Assembly: GCA_043228905.1 (NCBI GenBank)
Contig: JBHGNT010000015.1
Span: 10,106,001-10,170,000, forward strand
Source of the DNA: Azolla caroliniana
Taxonomy: Eukaryota; Polypodiophyta
Length of the DNA: 64,000 nt
Direction: 5' to 3'
The notes beneath the pieces were generated by a model that was not told where the DNA came from, ran no database searches, and saw nothing but the letters and a program-made list of their open reading frames with translations. Positions 44,783-55,800 of the stretch are shown piece by piece. The translations under genes were made by a program, and so were the position numbers. Numbering within the stretch: position 1 is the stretch's first letter; each line of letters begins with the position of its first letter.

Positions 44783-45905
44783 ATGTCCAACTCGGCCTTA
44801 AACCAAGTAATGGCAACCTTGGAGCAACTTCAATTAGAAAGTGAAAGCCTTCATCAGTCATTGTGAGAGCTTCAAAATAGCACAACCAACAATCCTTCAC
44901 CCATTGAGCGTCACCTTCCGTCAGCATCTAAGCCAACCCCTTCCTCTTCCCATTCATATGTCCTCAAACCTAACGTTAGCCTACCTGACAAATTCAACGA
45001 CTCGAGAGCGCATCTTTGTGGCTTCATCAATCAAATTCGGCTTATCATCCGCTTACAACCCCAACGTTATGCTAGTGATTTCTCTCGGGTTCGCCTCGTT
45101 GGCAGCCTTCTCTCGGGGCTGGCACAAGTGTGGTTTGCACCATTGATCAAGACCTCATCACCCCTCCTAGACAACTTTCCTACCTTCCTTGCGGAGCTCG
45201 AAGCCACATTCGGAGAGACAGATCGGCGACGAACGGCACTCACGAAACTCTATTGCTTACAACAAGGCTCTCGTGCAGCTTCTGTTTATGCTTTAGAGTT
45301 TTGTCAGATCGCGTGCGATGTCAGCTGGGATGAGCAAGCTTTATGCGACCAGTTTCGTCAAGGCCTCCGAAATGATATCAAGACTCTTCTCTTAAACTTT
45401 CCGTAGCCCACATCATTGTCCTAGGTAATCTCCCAACCCGTTCAATGTGATAATCGTATTTTTGAGCTTCGACAAAAGGAACGGGGGACTCGAGGTTTTC
45501 CATCTTCCTCTCGCAATGCTCCATTCACACAGCCATATATATCAGTTTCGCCAAGCACGCCATGGTTGTCTTCTTCCAATAGTGCTCATACCCCGATGGA
45601 GGTCGATCCCCGTACCCCAATGGAGATCGACCATGCTCGGTTCCAACCATTAACCAATGCCCAATGACAACATCGATGTGACAATGGCCTCTGCCTCTAC
45701 TGTGGTACCCCTGGCCATGTCATCCCCCACTGCCCGATGCGAAGCCCTTGTCCTCAATTCCACCGTGCACATCTTGTAGAGGTTTCTCGACAACAAGAAA
45801 ACAATCGTGCACGTCTTGCAGAGGTTTCTGGACAACAGGAAAACGAGCAAGTCCAGCTGCAGTAGGAGCCATGCCGCTGGACCCTTTCCGTTGCCCTAGT
45901 TCTTT
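44783..45905 (+). pseudogene. GYP-4 gag
   Basis: Starts at an ATG (44783; MSNSALNQVMATLEQLQLES). A TGA follows at about 44867, then the same frame continues to 45404. The capsid domain reads NVSLPDKFNDSRAHLCGFIN, RVRLVGSLLSGLAQVWFAPL, LAELEATFGETDRRRTALTK, LEFCQIACDVSWDE and FRQGLRNDIKTLLLNFP. This is the Ty3-type gag domain also seen in vertebrate PEG10/RTL-like relatives. The knuckle CLYCGTPGHVIPHC lies at about 45690-45735 in another frame, followed by short tandem repeats (CAGAGGTTTCTCGACAACA-like units, 45775-45840). Broken by stops and frameshifts. Confidence 0.85.
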
Positions 45906-47771
45906 GTGCTCCTACAATTCAGTCACGCCATCAGAGGTTTTACTTTGCAAGTAAGTCTTTGTTTTGGGTCTATTTCAATAAAATCCCATGCCTTGCATGA
46001 TTCTGGTGCATCTACTTGTTTCACCCATATCGTGTTCGTCCGAGTAGATAAAATTCCAACCGTCCGCACAACACAACCCATATCCGTTGAAGCTATCGAC
46101 GGAAGGGTTCTCTCTTCAGGGGCGGTTACCGAAGTGACTGTCCCATTGGTATTTCAAGTTGGGTTCCACCAGGTGGTATTAACATTCTACCTCATTGCAA
46201 CCCCTCGTCATCCGATTGTTTTAGGGCTCTCCTGGTTGGAAACACACAATCCGATGGTGGATTGGTGTAGCCGTTCCATCACTTTTCCACAAACACCAGC
46301 GCGGGCCCTTTTCACGAACATTGTTACTTGTGTCGGGGCTGCTTTCAGCTTGGGTGCACATTCTTTTGATTTCAACTCAATCTCTGACGTTTCCGATTCC
46401 GTTGTGGCCGATTCTAGCGTGGTCACTTCCATGCTTGTTGTGTCACAGGATGTCCCTACTCCTGTCACCAATTTGCCCGCAAGATATAGCGATTTTTTGG
46501 ACGTGTTCAAAAAGCGAAATGCAGACCGGTTGTCGACACATCGCCCCTATGATTGCCCAATCGAACTCCAAGATGGCGCACACCCACCATTTGGGCCCAT
46601 CTATGGGCTATTAGAACCCGAACTTGAGGCCTTTCACACATATCTGGAAGAAAACCTTGCCAAGGGCTTCATTCAACCCTCCAAATCACCAGTTGGAGCC
46701 CCAATCTTATTTGTCAAGAAGAAGGACGACTCATTACACCTATGTGTGGATTATCGGGGTCTCAACAAAACTAAGGTACGTAATCGTTACCCCTTGCCTT
46801 TAATTCCAACACTTCTTGACCGACTTCAAATCGGGCGTATCTTCTCCAAAATCGACGTTTGGGGAGCCTACAATCTGGTGCGTATCAAGCCATGAGACGA
46901 GTGGAAAACGGTCTTCTGAACACACTATGGACATTTCGAGTACAAGGTGATGCCTTTTGGTCTCACCAACGCCCATGGGGTCTTTCAGCACATGATGAAC
47001 AAAATATTTCGGGAGTATCTCGATCACTTCGTGGTGATCTACCTTGACGACATTCTAGTTTTCTCTTCCAACATAGAGGAGCACACCCGACACGTCCGAT
47101 TGCTCCTATACGATTGCGCCAAAAGTGAGAAATGTGAATTCAATCGGACCTTTGTCGAATTCCTCGGCTACGTGATTTCACCCTCCGGAATCACAATGGA
47201 TGCACGCAAGGTAGCGGCAATCACTGATTGGCTTGTCCCTACTAGGTTGAAAGAGGTACAATCATTTCTTGGTTTTGAAAATTTCTATCGACGATTTATC
47301 AATGGTTTTTCGTCTTTAGTACAAACTCTAATCATCCTTACAAGAAAAGATACTCCATTTCTTTGGACCTCTGTGGCGCAACGTGCTTTTGATGCCCTCA
47401 AGGCAACTTTTCTCATAGCCCTAGTGTTGGTTCACCCCGACCCCACAAGGCCCTTCCAAGTCAAAACCGATGACTCCGACTTTGCCCTTGGAGCTGTCCT
47501 ATCCCAACCAGATGACGAGGGCACACTACGTCCTGTTGCCTTCTAGTCTCAGAAGTTTCCCACCCCGGAAATCAATTATCCAATCTACGACAAGGAGTTG
47601 GCAGCAATCATATTTGCCTTCACCGAATGGTGACCCTATTTGGCTAGGGCCCAACATCACATCCAGGTACTGACCGACCACAAAAATCTAATTTACTTCA
47701 ACACTAGTCATACATTGAATCGGAGGGACGCCCGATGATCATTTTTTCTTGCCAACTACGACTTTGAGATC
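45906..47771 (+). pseudogene. GYP-4 protease, reverse transcriptase and RNase H
   Basis: 45906-46895 has protease (HALHDSGASTCF, HPIVLGLSWLETHNP) and the start of RT (GFIQPSKSPVGAPILFVKKK, LCVDYRGLNKTKVRNRYPLP, IFSKIDVWGAYNLVRI). After a frameshift at 46895, 46947-47546 has MPFGLTNAHGVFQHMMN, the intact catalytic YLDDILVFS, FLGYVISPSGI, then the RNase H start (FQVKTDDSDFALGAVLSQ). The remainder to 47771 includes YDKELAAIIFAF in a frame interrupted by stops. This is standard chromovirus order. Confidence 0.89.
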
Positions 47772-49104
47772 TTGTTTCGACCCGGAGTTCAACATGGGAA
47801 AGCTGATGCCCTCTCTTGGCGACCTGATTTCGCATTGCGCCCAGGAGATGATGCATATTCACAACAATCCCATTGTTTGTTGCGGCCCGATCAACTTCAG
47901 ATGTTCGCCACCTGCATGTTACATGATGATTCTTTGCTCAACGAGATCGCCACGACAACCGTGTCAGACCCATTCGCCAAAGAAATCATGGGCCGCATTG
48001 ATGACCCATCTCCGGACATGAAAAGCTCATATCTCAACCAATTTACAACCCAGGATGGGTTACTATATCATAATCATCTCTTGTACGTTCCCGGAGGATC
48101 ATGTCATACATGGGTTCTACAAAACTGTCATGATGATCCTCTTGCCGGCCACTTTGGGGTTACGACAACACTGGAATTGCTATCTCAAGGGTTTTGGTGG
48201 CCCCAACCTTATCAAGACATGTGATGTATGTGCTCGGTCCAAAACGCCAAACCATCGACCATGGGTCTCTCTATCCATGGACTTTATCACTGACCTCCCT
48301 CTAGTTGGTGGACATGATACGGTGCTAGTCATTGTCGATCGGTTTTCAAAGATGGCTCACTCTATTCAATGTTCCAAAACCATTTCCGGGGAAGAGACTG
48401 TTGATCTTTTTCTTAAAAATGTTGTTCGATTACATGGCTTACCCGAGGATATCACCTCTGATCGAGGTTCTCAGTTCATTTCCCACTTTTGGCGATGACT
48501 TCTACAAACATTCGGGACTTCTGTCAACTTGTCCTCAACATACCATCCTCAAACTAATGGACAAACGGAATGAGTCAACCAAATCCTCGAACAATACCTT
48601 CAGTGTACTGTGATCTACCAACAGGAGGATTGGGTAGACTTCCTTGCAATAGCGGAATTTTCTTACAATAATAGTATCCATGCTTCGACTAAGGTTTCCC
48701 CCTTCTTCGCAAACTATGGATTTCACCCTCGTTTCAGCATTTCCATACCTACAAATTCGGTCAATCCTTCAGCAGAGACGCGTGCCTGCACTTTACATGA
48801 TGTCCATCGTGACCTCTCCTTGGAGCTCCGTGTTGCTGGTGACCACTATAAAGATTATGCGGACCCACATCGCTTAGCTACACTAACGTTTGGAATCGGG
48901 GACATGGTTTGGCGGTTACATCGTCACATCGACACCGCACGTCCTTGTGCAAAATTGGACTACAAAAGACTAGGCCCCTTTCGTATCATCAAGCGGATCA
49001 ACCCAGTCGCCTTCCGGTTAGCATTTCCTCCAACATTCAGAATTCACGATGTTTTTCACGTTTCCCTCCTCGAACTCTACCATCCTTCTAGAATTCCAGG
49101 ATGA
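47772..49104 (+). pseudogene. GYP-4 integrase
   Basis: 47772-48224: RPGVQHGKADALSWRPDF, then the zinc region (VLQNCHDDPLAGHFGV). 48220-48498: CARSKTP, the core with LSMDFITDLPLVGG (first Asp), VIVDRFSKMAHSI and EDITSDRGSQFISHFWR (second Asp). About 48500-48600 carries the Glu region in broken frames (QTNGQ; the Glu codon is followed by a stop). 48610-49104: DFLAIAEFSYNNSIHAST, KLDYKRLGPFRIIKRIN and FHVSLLELYHPS, the C-terminal barrel. Frameshifts at about 48225 and 48500. Confidence 0.87.
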
Positions 49105-49344
49105 CACCCTCCTCCACCGCCACCTGTGGAATTGTCGAAGGGCGAAGAATATGAGGTTGGCCAAATCCTCGACTCTCGATGTCATCGTCGACAGCTCCAA
49201 TATTTGGTCTTATGGAAAGGGTACCCCATTTTGGACGCCACATGGGAACTAGTTACACATTTACAAAATGCTCCGAAGGCCATTCGCGATTTTCATCAAC
49301 GATACCCACATAAACCAGCCGTGAGTCCCGAGAGGCGGCCTTAG
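49105..49344 (+). pseudogene. GYP-4 chromodomain
   Basis: The end of Pol. EYEVGQILDSR, LQYLVLWKGYP, ATWELVTHLQNAPKAIRDFH is a complete chromodomain with the aromatic WKGY and W positions. It reads through to a stop at 49342-49344, immediately before the purine-rich tract and LTR. A stop at 49102-49104 separates it from integrase in the same frame (PSRIPG-stop). Chromodomains of this type tether integrase to modified histone H3. Confidence 0.9.
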
Positions 49345-49355
49345 AGGGAAGATAA

Positions 49356-49795
49356 TGTCATAGACACAATGGAATGTAGGGGGTTGAACCCATGACCCCT
49401 TGGTCTTATTGGGCAACCTTACCAATTTAGCTACATTCCATCTATGCATTATTGCATTGTATAAGTTTCAACTAATTACATTGTAAGTTAATCACTAGAA
49501 CTTTCAAGAAACTTCTAGAGAATGCATAGACATGCACTCTCTAGAAGTTTCCATGCATTCTCTAGATGTTTCCTAGCTTACATGCATACCACCACATTCT
49601 TGTATAAATACTTCAGTGCAATCAAGGTGAACAACACCAATTACGGAAGCATAATTTAGTTCTCACTCTTTTGTCTACCCCCCCTCTCTCTCTTGTTCTC
49701 TTGTCTATGCTCCTCTCTATCTATATATCTATCTTTCTCTCTTTCTTAATATTGAGCTCGCCTACTTGTCCTTGCCCTCGTCTACATCCGGGACA
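49356..49795 (+). repeat. GYP-4 3' LTR
   Basis: Starts TGTCATAGACACAATGG and ends ATCCGGGACA. Holds a second tRNA-like copy (49370-49440) and a near-perfect palindrome with 17-bp arms (49511-49548) absent from the left LTR. Confidence 0.9.
49370..49440 (-). other. tRNA-like sequence in the GYP-4 right LTR
   Basis: Second copy of the 71-nt tRNA-like segment: acceptor TGGAATG/CATTCCA intact, B box GGTTCAACCCC intact, A box changed to TAGCTAAATTGG. It came with LTR duplication, so it was in the LTR before this insertion. Confidence 0.72.
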
Positions 49796-49800
49796 CCTAC

Positions 49801-50643
49801 CATAGAAACATTCTTAAGGATTTACTTCATGTACTCCAGATGTTATACATCTATTTATATAATTTGTTCTGTTTACAGCTTCTACCCAGTAATACAATGA
49901 CATATTTTTTTCTGTCATTAAAGACCTTGCTATGTTCACCAAAGTTCAGTTTTTTCTCTCAGCAAATCCATTTTGTTGTGGAGTATATCTACATGTGAAC
50001 TGTCTTCTTAGTCCTTGATTGCATAGAAAATCAGAAAATTCATTTGAGAGGTATTCTCCTCATCCATCAGATCTTAAGCATTTTATTCTAGTTCCAGCTT
50101 GCTTTTCCACCATACATTTAAACTTACGAAAGCAATCAAATACTTCACTTTTTTCTTTCATGAAGTAAACCCATGTTTTCCTTGTGCAATCATCAATAAA
50201 TGTTACATAAAACTTACATCCACTAATTGATGCATTTTTTGTTGGTCCCCATACATCTGTATGTACCAAATCCAGCAAATGTTTGCTTACATGTCTTTCA
50301 TGAGGGAATGGCAACCTGTTTTACATCCCATATTGGCATGCTTAACATATTTTGCTCATCTTAGTCTTTCAACTTAGGCAGTCCAGCCACTGCATTTTTT
50401 CTCACATGTTTTTCAAGGTTTGCATACTTATGTGACCGATTCTTTTATGCCACATTTCCACATCTGAGATTACACTCATTCCTTCTGCAAACATGGTTGT
50501 AATCTTTTTAGGGATATCCGCATCTAATACAAACATCCTTCCTTGACATTTTCCTTTTGCAATAAGTTTTCCCTTTTCTCTATAAAGCATCCACTTTGCT
50601 TAATAAACTTAACTTGCATTCCTTGCTCTACTATCTGTCCAAC
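49801..50643 (-). pseudogene. COP-5 integrase, N-terminal and core part
   Basis: Minus strand. 50590-50402 is the zinc-binding region (MWHKRIGHISMQTLKNM), preceded by KGKLIAKGKCQGRMFVLD. 50314-50060 is the core: LDLVHTDVWGPT (first Asp), YVTFIDDCTRKTWVYFMKEK, TRIKCLRSDG (second Asp). The rest to 49801 has GFAERK-like sequence (Glu region) in other frames, and VEAVNRTNYINRC before a stop. At 49801 it meets GYP-4, across which it continues as KPSLEHLKVFGC. Confidence 0.9.
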
Positions 50644-50648
50644 AGAAA

Positions 50649-50989
50649 TGTTGTTGGGGTGGGGGGTGAAGCCTAGAATGGCTTCACCCCCCTCCGAAGG
50701 GGGTTACAATAGAGAGAGAGAAGGAGAGAGTGAAAATAAGAATGACACCAAAATAAGAGGGAAAAAGTTATTCATTATATACCCCATAGGGGGTTTATAT
50801 AATACATCCAATGTAACGATTACATGACCGTCATAAATAAGACCGTTACACATTCTTGTACACATGCACATAATTGTGCATGTTTCCATACACATACTCA
50901 TCCTCACACACTCATTTACTTTACACATACACATCAACCACATCATTACACATACCCTTATGCTTCCCTGTATATTCTTACGGGTAACA
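50649..50989 (-). repeat. LARD-1 left LTR
   Basis: Begins TGTTGTTGGGGTGGGGG and ends TTACGGGTAACA. Contains GGCTTCACCCCCCTCCGAAGGGGG, with a C/G-rich inverted stretch. Confidence 0.93.
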
Positions 50990-51300
50990 CATGGCACGCC
51001 TGTGGGACAGTGCATTGCACGGTGAACCCACTCGCCATGGCAATTCTTCTCGACCAGAACTCCATCGGTCGTCTCAACGGTCGGAAATCCCTCGACTGGA
51101 TCACTGCTCTACGATCGATAACTTCGATCGGAGCTTTGCTTGACTCGAACCTTCTCGTTCGGTCAACACAAGTCGCGATTGGATCATACACCAATTTGCT
51201 AGTTCAATGTGGCATGGGTCATGAAATCGTGTTGTGCGTTTGTGTATTCTCTAGTTCATTCATGTGAGTTGGGTTTTATGTTTTATACACCTTGGTCTAT
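50990..51300 (-). other. LARD-1 internal sequence next to its left LTR
   Basis: About 300 bp with no recognised gene. It includes the pre-LTR motif GCACTGTCCCACAGGCGTGCCA (minus sense, 50992-51015) shared with GYP-3. A CG-rich stretch (51040-51190) has an open minus frame but no known motif. Confidence 0.6.
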
Positions 51301-51306
51301 CGAATT

Positions 51307-51565
51307 TTTACCCTCAAGTGTTTTTTTTTTGAAATTTTAATTTTGGCCCTTGAGTTTTCAAAATTCTACATTCTGCCCTTGAGCTTTTGAAATTTCATCT
51401 CATATCCTTGAGCTTTTGAAATTTTGTCTTCTACACTCGAGCTTTTGAAAGTCGATGGTATGCCCTCGAATTATTGAAATTTTCCTCTCTGCCCTTGTGT
51501 TTCTGAAGTTCGGTTGCATGCCCTCGCATTATTGTAATTTTTATCCCACTCTCAAGCTTTTATTT
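51307..51565. repeat. Degenerate minisatellite, about 29-bp unit
   Basis: Eight to nine head-to-tail units each contain CCCTTGAGCTTTTGAAATTT or a variant (for example CCTTGAGTTTTCAAAATT, CCCTCGAATTATTGAAATT). Spacing is 28-30 bp and neighbouring units differ by several bases. It lies upstream of LINE-2 ORF1, either in LARD-1 or in the LINE leader. Confidence 0.8.
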
Positions 51566-51659
51566 TACTTCTTTGTCTTTTTCTTCCTTTCTATTTTCTT
51601 CTCTGTATTTGTTGCCGTTGCTCTCTCTCTCTCTCTCTCTCTTGCTCTAACGGCTCTCT

Positions 51660-51860
51660 CTGTCGCTGTCGTCGCCGTCGCCGTCACCGTCGCCGTCATC
51701 TGCAGCCGTCGCCGTCTGCTCTCTCTCTCTCTTGCTCGCTTCCTCGTCTCTCTCTGTCGCCGGCTAGTGTCGTCACGTCTACCGTCTGTTGCTGCCGCCG
51801 TCTACCGTCTGCTGCCGCCATCTGCCGTCGTTTGACGACTGCCACCGTCACCGTCGCCGT
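51660..51860. repeat. GCCGTC-type trinucleotide/hexanucleotide repeats in the LINE-2 leader
   Basis: Imperfect runs of GTCGCC and CTGCCGCCGTCTACC alternate with CTCTCT runs. CpG-rich, unlike the AT-rich ORF1 that follows. It could act as an internal promoter region, as LINE leaders often do (inference). Confidence 0.7.
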
Positions 51861-52048
51861 CACGGGGTGTTTTGTTCTCCGTTTTCTCTTGATGTGGTGA
51901 AGTGCCTTTTTCTCGACGAGTTCGTGGGTGGGTTCTTTTGGTGTGCTCGTCCCGTGCTACAAAATGCCGATGTGATTGCGACACACACACAAACTCGGCT
52001 AAGTCTCGAACCCATTTATTTTACCTTTTTTTTCTTATTGACACCACA

Positions 52049-52861
52049 ATGACGTCTAGACGGACTAAGGAACTTAAGGATATACAAGACGAGGCTATAA
52101 GTAAGGAGGACTTTTTAGATATGTTTAATCGTTTAACAAAAATAGAGATGGATATGAAAAAATGGGTGAAAGACACCGAAACCCACAAGAAAAAAGATAG
52201 AGAGGAAAAAGACGCCCTCAAGGCCGAAATAGAACAACTTAAAGTAGAAAACATCGACCTTAAAAAACAACTTAAGGACATCGAGGTATCTCAAGAAGAC
52301 GGTGAAATATCCTCTATAGAGGATATAAAGGACGAAATTAAAAAAGTTAAAGAGGAAGTTAATAATAACATAGAGTTAGCTAAAACGGGTTGGGTAGATG
52401 TGGTTAAAAGAAACATTAAAAAAGAAATAAAAGATGAAAATATTGTTAACACCACCCTTGAAGAAGAGAAAATGCGTCAGGCCTGACGCTTAAATGTACG
52501 TGTCACTGGGCTCCAGGAAGGTGCATCCCCAAATGAGGACGCACAAACACTTGGGAATATGTTAGGGTACACAGAGGCCCTACCTATCACCAAAGCATGG
52601 AGGGCCGGGCGTGACACAACTAGGAAGAGAGCCTTAGTCCTTCAATTTAAAGACTTAGAATCTAGAATCACTTTCTTTAAGAAGAGACCAATCCTTCGAG
52701 GAATGGATGGGGACCCCATCTATCTCGATGAAGACCTCACTAAGATGCAAATTGAGCATCGCAAGAGTTGTATGCCACGAGTTATGCAAGCTCGTAAAGA
52801 AGGCCATCACGCCTTTTACCGAGACGGGCGAGTGATCATAAATGATCGCACTACTAACTAA
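52049..52861 (+). pseudogene. LINE-2 ORF1 (coiled-coil plus RRM-like protein), one in-frame stop
   Basis: The frame of 270 codons from ATG 52049 is interrupted once by TGA at 52484. Residues about 20-135 are Lys/Glu-rich heptads (KDALKAEIEQLKVENIDLKK, EIKKVKEEVNNNIE), a strong coiled coil. After the stop, NVRVTGLQEGASPNEDAQTL and RALVLQFKDLESRITFFKK resemble the RRM-like domain, and IYLDEDLTKMQIEHRK, ARKEGHHAFYRDGRVIIN the C-terminal domain, of vertebrate L1 ORF1p. No CCHC knuckle is present, although plant L1-type ORF1 proteins usually carry one. The stop fits CGA to TGA (Ala-Arg-Arg context). The expected role is RNA binding and trimerisation in the LINE particle. Confidence 0.78.
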
Positions 52862-52897
52862 CGGCGTGTGGCCCATGTGACAAAAAATGCACTTAGG

Positions 52898-55800
52898 ATG
52901 ACCCTATGGAATTGTAATGGCGCACTCTGGGCACACCCCGGCCGCCTAGAGGAGATACTAAAGGTATCTAATATACTTTTCTTGGTAGAAACACATCAGA
53001 GCCCAAATAGAGGACTCCCACTGGTCGAAGGATTCCGTTGGGAGACCGCTTTTAGACAAACCTCACGTCGACACACTACTAGGGGATCTGGAGGTGTCGC
53101 GATACTATTTCGTAGAGAGCTACATAATAGGATAGAAATAATGAAGATAGACCCAGAAGCTCGTTTTATGTGGGTGAAAGTCTCCACAAGCAAAGACCAT
53201 GCAGTATTTTTCGCCATTTGTTACTTTCCCCCAAAAGGATCCCGTTATAATATTAGTGGCTTGACGAGATTAGTCGATGAAGGAATGCCACATGGGCCTT
53301 CTCCATACGAACCCCTATCGGATGACATAATCCGATATTCTTCCCAAGGAGAAGTATTTCTTGTAGGAGACTTCAATGCGAGAACCCAATCCCGACAATG
53401 CACAGTATTTCAGATGAATAGAAACCTAGAAATGGTAAATGTTGATCCTTTAGACATAGGCACCACATGTAGATCAAAGGATCAAGGTGCGGACGCCATG
53501 AGCTTTGGCCATCATCTGCTCGAACTTGGCAGTCGGCACCAGATGGTCATATATAATGGTTTAGCTAAGTGGCCGGGCTCGGAAGAGCTCACATGTTTCC
53601 CACATGGAGGAGGGGAAAGCACAGTTGACTATCTAATAGGGCGCCCGGCAGCTACCCACATGATTAACTCCTTCCGAGTGGCCCCATGCCCTATTGGTGC
53701 AGACCATAGCTTCTTATACTTCGAGCTAAAATGTGATATCTCTAAGGTCACCAAGTCTAGTCAACCATGCCATCACACCACAATACATTTCACACATGAG
53801 CTCTCTGACATATACTCTCAACATGTTCAGGCCCATCTCCCCTCCATTGATCCCTCTCTACCGTTAGAAAGCCTTAGTACAAAACTCACACACATCCTTC
53901 ACTCCGCAGCAGCTAGCAGTTTCCCATATACAAAACACTCAAATCAAGGTAGATCAGGATCAATGCCACAAAATAAATGGTATGACGAGGATTGTAGGGA
54001 CCTACATAGACAACTTACAGTATCGCAACTCAATGGTAGTATTACCTCCACACAAGCTCGCAAAGAAATGCGTAAGATGACACGTTGTAAGAGACGAGCG
54101 TGGGAGGCATCCCAATACTGGGAACTCTACCATATGCTCATGAGTAGCAATTGCGCCATGGCATGGAAGAGACTACGGGAGCCAAGACCACAAACACCCA
54201 TCAAAGATCCCGAAACTTGGCACACATATACAGAGAGACTTTACCAAATCCCAAACCAACCACCTTTTCCAATGCCTTCCACACCCCGGCCTACCACGGG
54301 GACACTTTTCACGACCTCTAGGGTCATGAAGGTCATAATGAAATTACAACATAGGAAGTCCATGGACCACACAGGATTGCGAGCAGAACACATTATATAT
54401 GCCAGAGAGTGCCTAGCTCCCTTGCTAACTCTAATCTTCAATCGTGCCCTTGCGGAGGGTTTTCCACCACAGTGGACTATGAATACAGTGACCCCCATAC
54501 ATAAAGGGGGGGATCCCATGGACCCAAATACATATAGGACCATTATGATAGGCCATACCCTTGCTAAGTTATATGGTGCAGTAATGGAAGCAGAGCTTAG
54601 CGACTACATGGAGACCCTAAACCTTCGTGCACCTGAACAAGCTGGCTTTCGACGAGCCTTCTCCACTATTGATCACATCTTCACACTTAGATGCCTAATT
54701 GACCAAACTAGGGCTCACAAGAAGAGATTATATTGTTGTTTTGTGGAATTCCGCAAAGCCTTTGACACAGTCCCTAGAGATCGGTTGTCTGATAGACTTA
54801 AAAGCTTGAGGATACCAGATGATATGGTATGGGCCATCTACGCACTATATGAACAAGTGTCCGGGTGTGTCCGATGCCCAGGTGGCCTATCCAATCGTTT
54901 CACTAGCACTATTGGTGTAAAACAAGGTTGCCCCCTATCACCGACGCTTTTTGGGATCTACATTGATGAGATCACAGATTTTATTGCTCGTGAGGGAGGC
55001 ACCGGAGTGGTCCTTGGGGATACGCAGGTTCGTATCTTGCTCTATGCGGATGACATAGTTTTGCTCTCTGAATCCGAACACGACCTACAGAGGCACCTCA
55101 ATGCCTTAGATGACTTTTGTGTACAACGAGGATTGGTAGTGAATCTAGGGAAAACGAAAGTCCTTATCTTCCACACATCGGCCCAAGTTAGAGCTACGTG
55201 TCACCTAACTATCTCCCATAGCCCAGTCGAGGTGGTTGGATCGTACGTATATCTCGGAGTCACTTTTAGTGCCCGCTCAGGTAAATTTTCGATGACACAG
55301 GCAGTGAAGGATAGACTCACGAGAGGACATGCATCCCTCTCACTCCTAGAGAGACAATGCCACCAAGCACACTTTCAAGAGCCACGGACTAAAGGGTGGC
55401 TCTTTGACTCATTAGTGACCCCCTCCCTCATGTATGCATCAGCGGTTTGGGCTCCAGGATTACCATCCTTCATGTGGACGCAATTAGAGAGACCATTGGT
55501 GATGATGCTATCACGCCAACTCCGAAGCAAATCGACTGTACCACATGACATTATTAGGGCCGAGTTCACGTTACCCCCAATGCTAGTAGAGGCACTTTTT
55601 CAACTTGTAGTCTTTATTGATAGGATACATAGCCAACCACATGATAGAATATCTCATCAAGCCTTTAAGGCCTCTCGATCATTGTATGAGTCCGGCTATA
55701 CTAGCTCATGGTATGGCATGATGGTGACTTGGCTTCTTGCGAATGGTCTAGACATTAATAACCTAGCTCCCCTTAGGTACAACCACACGAGTGATAACAC

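Larger units (their letters stand above)
38953..49795 (+). mobile_element. GYP-4, plus-strand chromodomain gypsy element
   Basis: The left LTR starts at 38953 (TGTCATAAACACG) and the right LTR spans 49356-49795. Flanking bases CCTGT (38948-38952) and CCTAC (49796-49800) are a target duplication with two transitions; the surrounding COP-5 frame confirms the site. The left LTR is cut two bases before its end by COP-7. The native internal region is 44756-49355 and carries gag, protease, RT, RNase H, integrase and chromodomain. The purine-rich AGAGGGAAGATAA precedes the right LTR. It is the only large LTR element here opposite to its host. Confidence 0.92.

Noticed and set aside
50824-51267. Plus-strand frame of 147 codons at the LARD-1 left LTR
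   Set aside because: It starts in the LTR and runs antisense to the element. A His/Thr-rich translation of CACACAT repeats, without a domain.
52868-52897. GTG start for LINE-2 ORF2
   Set aside because: Nuclear plant genes rarely start at GTG. The first ATG at 52898 directly precedes the endonuclease N-terminal motif.
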